Positions 63,923 through 64,000 of a stretch of DNA of 64,000 nt are shown here, piece by piece; the first letter of the stretch is position 1, and each line of letters starts with the position of its first letter. The position numbers and the translations under genes are program-made. Source of the stretch: CAZHFW01 sp964531675 (GTDB taxonomy: Bacteria > Planctomycetota > Phycisphaerae > Phycisphaerales > UBA1924); NCBI GenBank assembly GCA_964531675.1, contig CAZHFW010000021.1, positions 7,661-71,660 on the forward strand. Reading direction: 5' to 3'. The notes beneath the pieces were generated by a model. It saw only the letters and a program-made list of their open reading frames with translations. It did no database searches and had not been told where the DNA came from.

Positions 63923-64000
63923 CAGAGCGGCAGAGCGGCAAAGCGGCAAAGCAGCAAAGCAGCAAAGCAGCAAAGCAGCAAAGCAGCAAAGCAGCAAAGC
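63923..64000. repeat. Octamer tandem repeat (GCAAAGCA type), at least 9.75 units, runs off the window
   Basis: Head-to-tail 8-base units change in order: GCAGAGCG twice, GCAAAGCG once, then GCAAAGCA to the window end. It begins 5 bases after the TPR stop codon. The array's end is not seen. Confidence 0.93.

Overview
The window reads as one stretch of a G+C-rich (about two thirds by eye) chromosome from a planctomycete, most likely of the class Phycisphaerae. This is inferred from several traits together: a PEP-CTERM-like tail ending in an Arg run, a planctomycete-type secretion leader (LERLEDRLVLA) on a CAP-domain protein, a DUF1573-rhodanese-MauE operon, a shrunken division/cell-wall cluster with no ftsZ in sight, and many lipoproteins and low-complexity Pro/Ala/Lys secreted proteins. 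A run of exactly 100 N at 43452-43551 shows it is a scaffold, probably from a draft or metagenome assembly. No rRNA, insertion sequence, prophage or CRISPR array was seen.

Layout. 1-8 kb: end of a nucleoside transporter, an unknown regulator-like protein, a methyltransferase, dnaK behind a sigma-54-type site, a DUF429 protein, rdgB and a PfkB sugar kinase. 8-20 kb: ankyrin protein, ALDH7-type dehydrogenase, rpiA, SbtA-like bicarbonate permease, an ECF-sigma/membrane-protein operon, a long-form isocitrate dehydrogenase, sua5 and a TolC-like lipoprotein. 20-30 kb: SH3-like secreted protein, FIST sensor, fumarylacetoacetase and its unknown neighbour, AXE1-type esterase, TolB-like protein, RluA-type pseudouridine synthase, free-methionine-sulfoxide reductase and rpsR. 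30-43 kb: DUF1573-rhodanese-MauE operon, two paralogous zinc-ribbon membrane proteins behind a dus gene, an ABC exporter pair, a hydrolase and a GH3-family enzyme, and an isolated nuoH. 43-49 kb: octamer tandem repeats around the gap, an envelope protein, a tRNA-Cys of unusual class II shape, a VOC/DUF1338-like protein and the CAP-domain protein. 49-64 kb: MoxR ATPase, lipoprotein, rsmH, LysM protein, ftsL-like gene, ftsI, a PEP-CTERM-like protein, a metallopeptidase-like lipoprotein, valS with in-frame palindromic inserts, a TPR protein and a second octamer array.

Two signals run across the whole window. At least fourteen genes carry a TANNNT hexamer 5-10 nt before the start codon and no Shine-Dalgarno site, which predicts widespread leaderless transcription; other genes have clear GGAG-type sites. 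Period-8 tandem repeats follow the stop codons of two genes and change unit sequence step by step along the array. With the class II-shaped tRNA-Cys and the hairpins embedded in valS, these are the observations most worth following up.
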